A DNA stretch of 6,890 bases from Candidatus Omnitrophota bacterium (GTDB taxonomy: Bacteria > Omnitrophota > Koll11 > Gygaellales > JAQTUY01). Position numbers and translations under genes: made by a program. Shown here piece after piece: positions 5,196 through 6,890 of the stretch (within the stretch, counting starts at the first letter, position 1; each line of letters begins with the position of its first letter). The stretch is taken from positions 1-6,890 of the forward strand of contig JAQTUY010000086.1 of assembly GCA_028707105.1 (NCBI GenBank). The letters are read 5' to 3'. Under the pieces are notes generated by a model, which was given only the letters and a program-made list of their open reading frames with translations, ran no database searches and was not told where the DNA came from.

Positions 5196-6437
5196 CTATT
5201 CCGGATAATAACCTGTGCCTACGATCCATCCGAAAGGCTCGAACAGAAGGGTATACCCTCTCTTCATTGATAGTTCGGCCGCGCCGGGTTTCGGGAACCA
5301 GTAATCGGTATAACCGCCGCCCGGCTGTTTGCCGTTCATTATCAGTTCGTGTATATAATACACGCCTTTTAAGTTCGCGTCCATCCTGTTGGTCTGCTCT
5401 ACTTTCCTGTCGACTGGCAGGACTACGTTTATCCCCTCGATCGTATCTGCCCAGAAATAACCCTGCCTGTCATCTCCGTAACGCAGAGCCCTGAGCATAT
5501 CCGCGCCGTCCTTCTGGGCCTGCTCCAGGGTTATATCCCCCTTTTTACTCTTATCATATAGTATCTGGAGCATACCTGTTGCGGCCTGCGTTGCGGCCTT
5601 GATCTGGGCATCCTCCCTGTCATTCACGGCGAATCTCTTTGTGGCCGCGACAAGCCGCCACTCGGTACCGTTGATACCAATAGTGGCCCAGACGGCATCT
5701 TTAGTCACAACATTCTTCTTGCCGATATCATAGAAATCATACGGTCCGAAACCGCTCCTGGCCGCGACAATCTTCCTGCATAGGGTCAGGAGTCTGGGAA
5801 ACGGCTGATACACCGGATCCTCAAAAAGTATCTTACCTATTTGCGCCGGGTCCGAGTCATAAACGAGGCGGCCGTCTTTTTGCATCGCCCAGGCGTGCAC
5901 AGGCGTACCCTTCAGGCCTTCTTCAAGCACTAACGCGAAGATATTCTCCGGCCTGAACATCAGGCTGACCGAACCCAGGAGATCTCCCTTATCCGATAAT
6001 ACCGGATGCTCTATAGAAGAAGCGTAGAAACCCTCGACGCTCATGAATAACTCGCTCATGACTGGCTGTTTGGTAGCCCATAAACGCAAGACTTGCGGCT
6101 GCGCGCTTATATCCGAGCCTTCAAATTTTTTATACTCCGGCGGTTCGACTATCACCATTATCCCCTTTGCATCCACCGCGCAAGAATCAACAGAATAAGG
6201 CCCGGCCGACGCCGCCAACTTACGTATTACCTCCCGGGCTGCTTCACCTTCTATGCCGGTCCTGCCAAGTTCCTTTGCCGCGCGCGCGACATCAACGTTC
6301 AGTTTTGAAAAGACGGCGTTTATATCATCCTGCAGTTTTATTATGACGACTAACGGCTTCTCGTTGTCCTGCGCCCGGGCCGTAACAGGCATCAGCGCGA
6401 AAGTAAATAAGACCATCAATAGTATTAACTTTTTCAT
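5196..6437 (-). CDS. Exported stand-alone protein with two Cache sensor domains
   Basis: A 413-residue protein beginning with a clear signal peptide (MKKLILLMVLFTFALMPVTARA, likely cut after ARA at residue 22; no lipobox Cys), so it should be released into the periplasm. Residues about 35-265 form a first Cache/PAS-like sensor, with LLGSVSLMFRPENI and a second lobe containing DGRLVYDSDPAQIGK. Residues about 290-413 match a single-Cache type 2 domain: LRALRYGDDRQGYFWADT, a helix with HELI, GGGYTDYWFPKPG, then FGWIVGTGYY at the very end. Cache domains bind small ligands, often short organic acids or amino acids. There is no transmembrane helix after the sensors and no HAMP, kinase, cyclase or chemotaxis domain, so this is a binding module without its own output. 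ATG 6437 has an ideal GAGGAGG six bases upstream. Being first in the run before the acetate kinase pair suggests, as inference only, a link to carboxylate sensing. Confidence 0.83.
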   Translation of the reverse strand: MKKLILLMVLFTFALMPVTARAQDNEKPLVVIIKLQDDINAVFSKLNVDVARAAKELGRTGIEGEAAREVIRKLAASAGPYSVDSCAVDAKGIMVIVEPPEYKKFEGSDISAQPQVLRLWATKQPVMSELFMSVEGFYASSIEHPVLSDKGDLLGSVSLMFRPENIFALVLEEGLKGTPVHAWAMQKDGRLVYDSDPAQIGKILFEDPVYQPFPRLLTLCRKIVAARSGFGPYDFYDIGKKNVVTKDAVWATIGINGTEWRLVAATKRFAVNDREDAQIKAATQAATGMLQILYDKSKKGDITLEQAQKDGADMLRALRYGDDRQGYFWADTIEGINVVLPVDRKVEQTNRMDANLKGVYYIHELIMNGKQPGGGYTDYWFPKPGAAELSMKRGYTLLFEPFGWIVGTGYYPE

Positions 6438-6443
6438 TCTGAT

Positions 6444-6450
6444 CCTCCTC
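6444..6450 (-). promoter_or_regulatory. Ribosome binding site of the Cache protein gene
   Basis: On the - strand this reads GAGGAGG, six bases before ATG 6437. It supports the chosen start, which also gives a textbook signal peptide. Confidence 0.75.
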
Positions 6451-6495
6451 TATAATCGACTGCTCCAGATACAAACACTGTATTTAAAATGCACC

Positions 6496-6594
6496 GCGCC
6501 CTGGGGGGCGCTTCCGGAGCTCTTCATTAAACGTCCCTTTTTTCGCTGTCGCTCAGGGTTACTTAGGCGCTCACTGAGCCGCTCGCTTCCAGCG
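6496..6594. repeat. Structured GC-rich spacer: hairpin plus clustered CGCT motifs
   Basis: The spacer between the GH94 gene and the Cache gene contains a perfect six-pair hairpin GCGCCC/GGGCGC with a four-base loop (6496-6511). Further along is a cluster of CGCTNN units at 6544, 6550, 6568 and 6580, the palindrome GCTCACTGAGC (6569-6579), outer arms CGCTG (6544-6548) and CAGCG (6590-6594), and the word CGCTTCC at both 6509 and 6584. Neither strand shows a T-run directly after the stems, so it is not an obvious terminator. It may be a dispersed palindromic repeat or an RNA structure in the leader of the Cache operon; one copy alone cannot show which. Confidence 0.3.
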
Positions 6595-6634
6595 TATTTT
6601 CTCTGTTCATCCAAAGACAGGCGCAACAAATTTC

Positions 6635-6642
6635 TTTATACC
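6635..6642 (-). promoter_or_regulatory. Possible extended -10 promoter for the Cache operon
   Basis: On the - strand the sequence GGTGGTATAAAG contains TATAAA (6640-6635) preceded by TG one base upstream. No fair -35 box is seen at 16-18 bases. If used, transcription would begin near 6628 and give a leader of about 190 bases that includes the structured region. This is a weak call; no better candidate closer to ATG 6437 was found. Confidence 0.2.
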
Positions 6643-6651
6643 ACCCCACGC

Positions 6652-6890
6652 TTATCCAATCTTCACTTCCACTGAATGTTCTACCCGATCATCAATGAGC
6701 CGTACCACCATTTCCTTCTGCGCGACACCATCCACCTCAATAGACGTGATACGGTCAGACGATCCTGAGCACACAAAAGTAATATGATAGAATGTCTCCC
6801 GGTACCGGTAATGCAGCTTCCAGGAGGGCCAACCCGCGGGAAGGCATGGCTCGAAATAGATCCTGTCCACTTTCAACTGAATCCCCAGCA
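6652..6890 (-). CDS. GH94-type glycoside phosphorylase / cyclic beta-1,2-glucan synthase, C-terminal end only
   Basis: The gene runs in from the right edge on the - strand and ends at TAA (complement of 6652-6654); 78 complete residues are visible. They read LGIQLKVDRIYFEPCLPAGW at the start, then a Y-R-Y-R...YHITF strand, SIEVDG, and end in EHSVEVKIG. This is the typical C-terminal beta-sandwich of GH94 proteins (pattern D/E-PCIP-x-x-W, RYR-x-x-x-YHI, V-DG, H-V-V-LG). The family includes cellobiose, chitobiose and 1,2-beta-oligoglucan phosphorylases and the large cyclic beta-1,2-glucan synthases. The catalytic (alpha/alpha)6 domain lies outside the window, so the substrate cannot be told. 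A TTG at 6876 is only an internal Leu codon. The next gene on the strand begins 214 bases further on, so it is probably a separate unit. Confidence 0.85.
   Translation of the reverse strand, partial: LGIQLKVDRIYFEPCLPAGWPSWKLHYRYRETFYHITFVCSGSSDRITSIEVDGVAQKEMVVRLIDDRVEHSVEVKIG

Noticed and set aside
5161..5212. Split inverted repeat GTTAT..CCGG / CCGG..ATAAC between the Cache and ackA genes
   Set aside because: Pairing is interrupted by an internal bulge and partly inside the Cache coding sequence; probably chance.
5180..5494. 104-codon open frame on the + strand, Arg- and Ser-rich
   Set aside because: Antisense shadow of the C-terminal Cache domain, whose motifs on the - strand are unmistakable.
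6253..6675. 140-codon open frame on the + strand crossing the spacer
   Set aside because: Antisense to the signal peptide region of the Cache gene and to the structured spacer; low-complexity composition and no domain pattern.
1..6890. tRNA, rRNA, CRISPR array, insertion sequence or attachment site
   Set aside because: Looked for on both strands; no cloverleaf, spaced direct repeats, transposase motifs or terminal inverted repeats were seen.

Overview
The window carries genes on both strands and has the look of an uncultivated Gram-negative bacterium. It contains a PlsC-type acyltransferase, an exported Cache protein with a clear signal peptide, and the tail of a GH94 enzyme. Codon use is mixed, with frequent AGG/AGA arginine, as in many candidate phyla; Omnitrophota or a related PVC-side lineage would fit, but this is a guess from gene style and not a demonstrated assignment.

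Left part, + strand (1-1769): the 3' two thirds of a 1-acyl-glycerol-3-phosphate acyltransferase gene (plsC, running in from the left edge), then a complete FabF-type beta-ketoacyl-ACP synthase behind a good extended -10 promoter. Both belong to acyl-chain and phospholipid metabolism.

Middle (1770-2108): a 339-base stretch with no intact gene. It holds the decayed C-terminal half of a GtrA-like membrane protein on the - strand and a second, less readable remnant. The + and - strand gene blocks converge here.

Right part, - strand (read from 6890 down to 2109): the C-terminal end of a GH94 glycoside phosphorylase/cyclic glucan synthase, a 214-base spacer with structured GC-rich sequence, then a tight four-gene run. 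In transcription order these are an exported stand-alone two-Cache-domain protein, an acetate kinase (AckA) homologue, a second AckA homologue that has lost nearly every catalytic residue, and a FolE2/GCYH-IB (T-fold) homologue that has lost two of its four zinc ligands. The last three are translationally coupled (TAA directly followed by ATG, then an ATGA overlap).

The most unusual content is this operon: a kinase plus pseudokinase pair of the acetate kinase family, a catalytically degenerate FolE2-like protein, and a periplasmic small-ligand sensor without an output domain. All the frames are open and well translated, so decay is an unlikely explanation. Inference: it may form a carboxylate or acyl-phosphate sensing or regulatory module rather than a simple acetate kinase operon.
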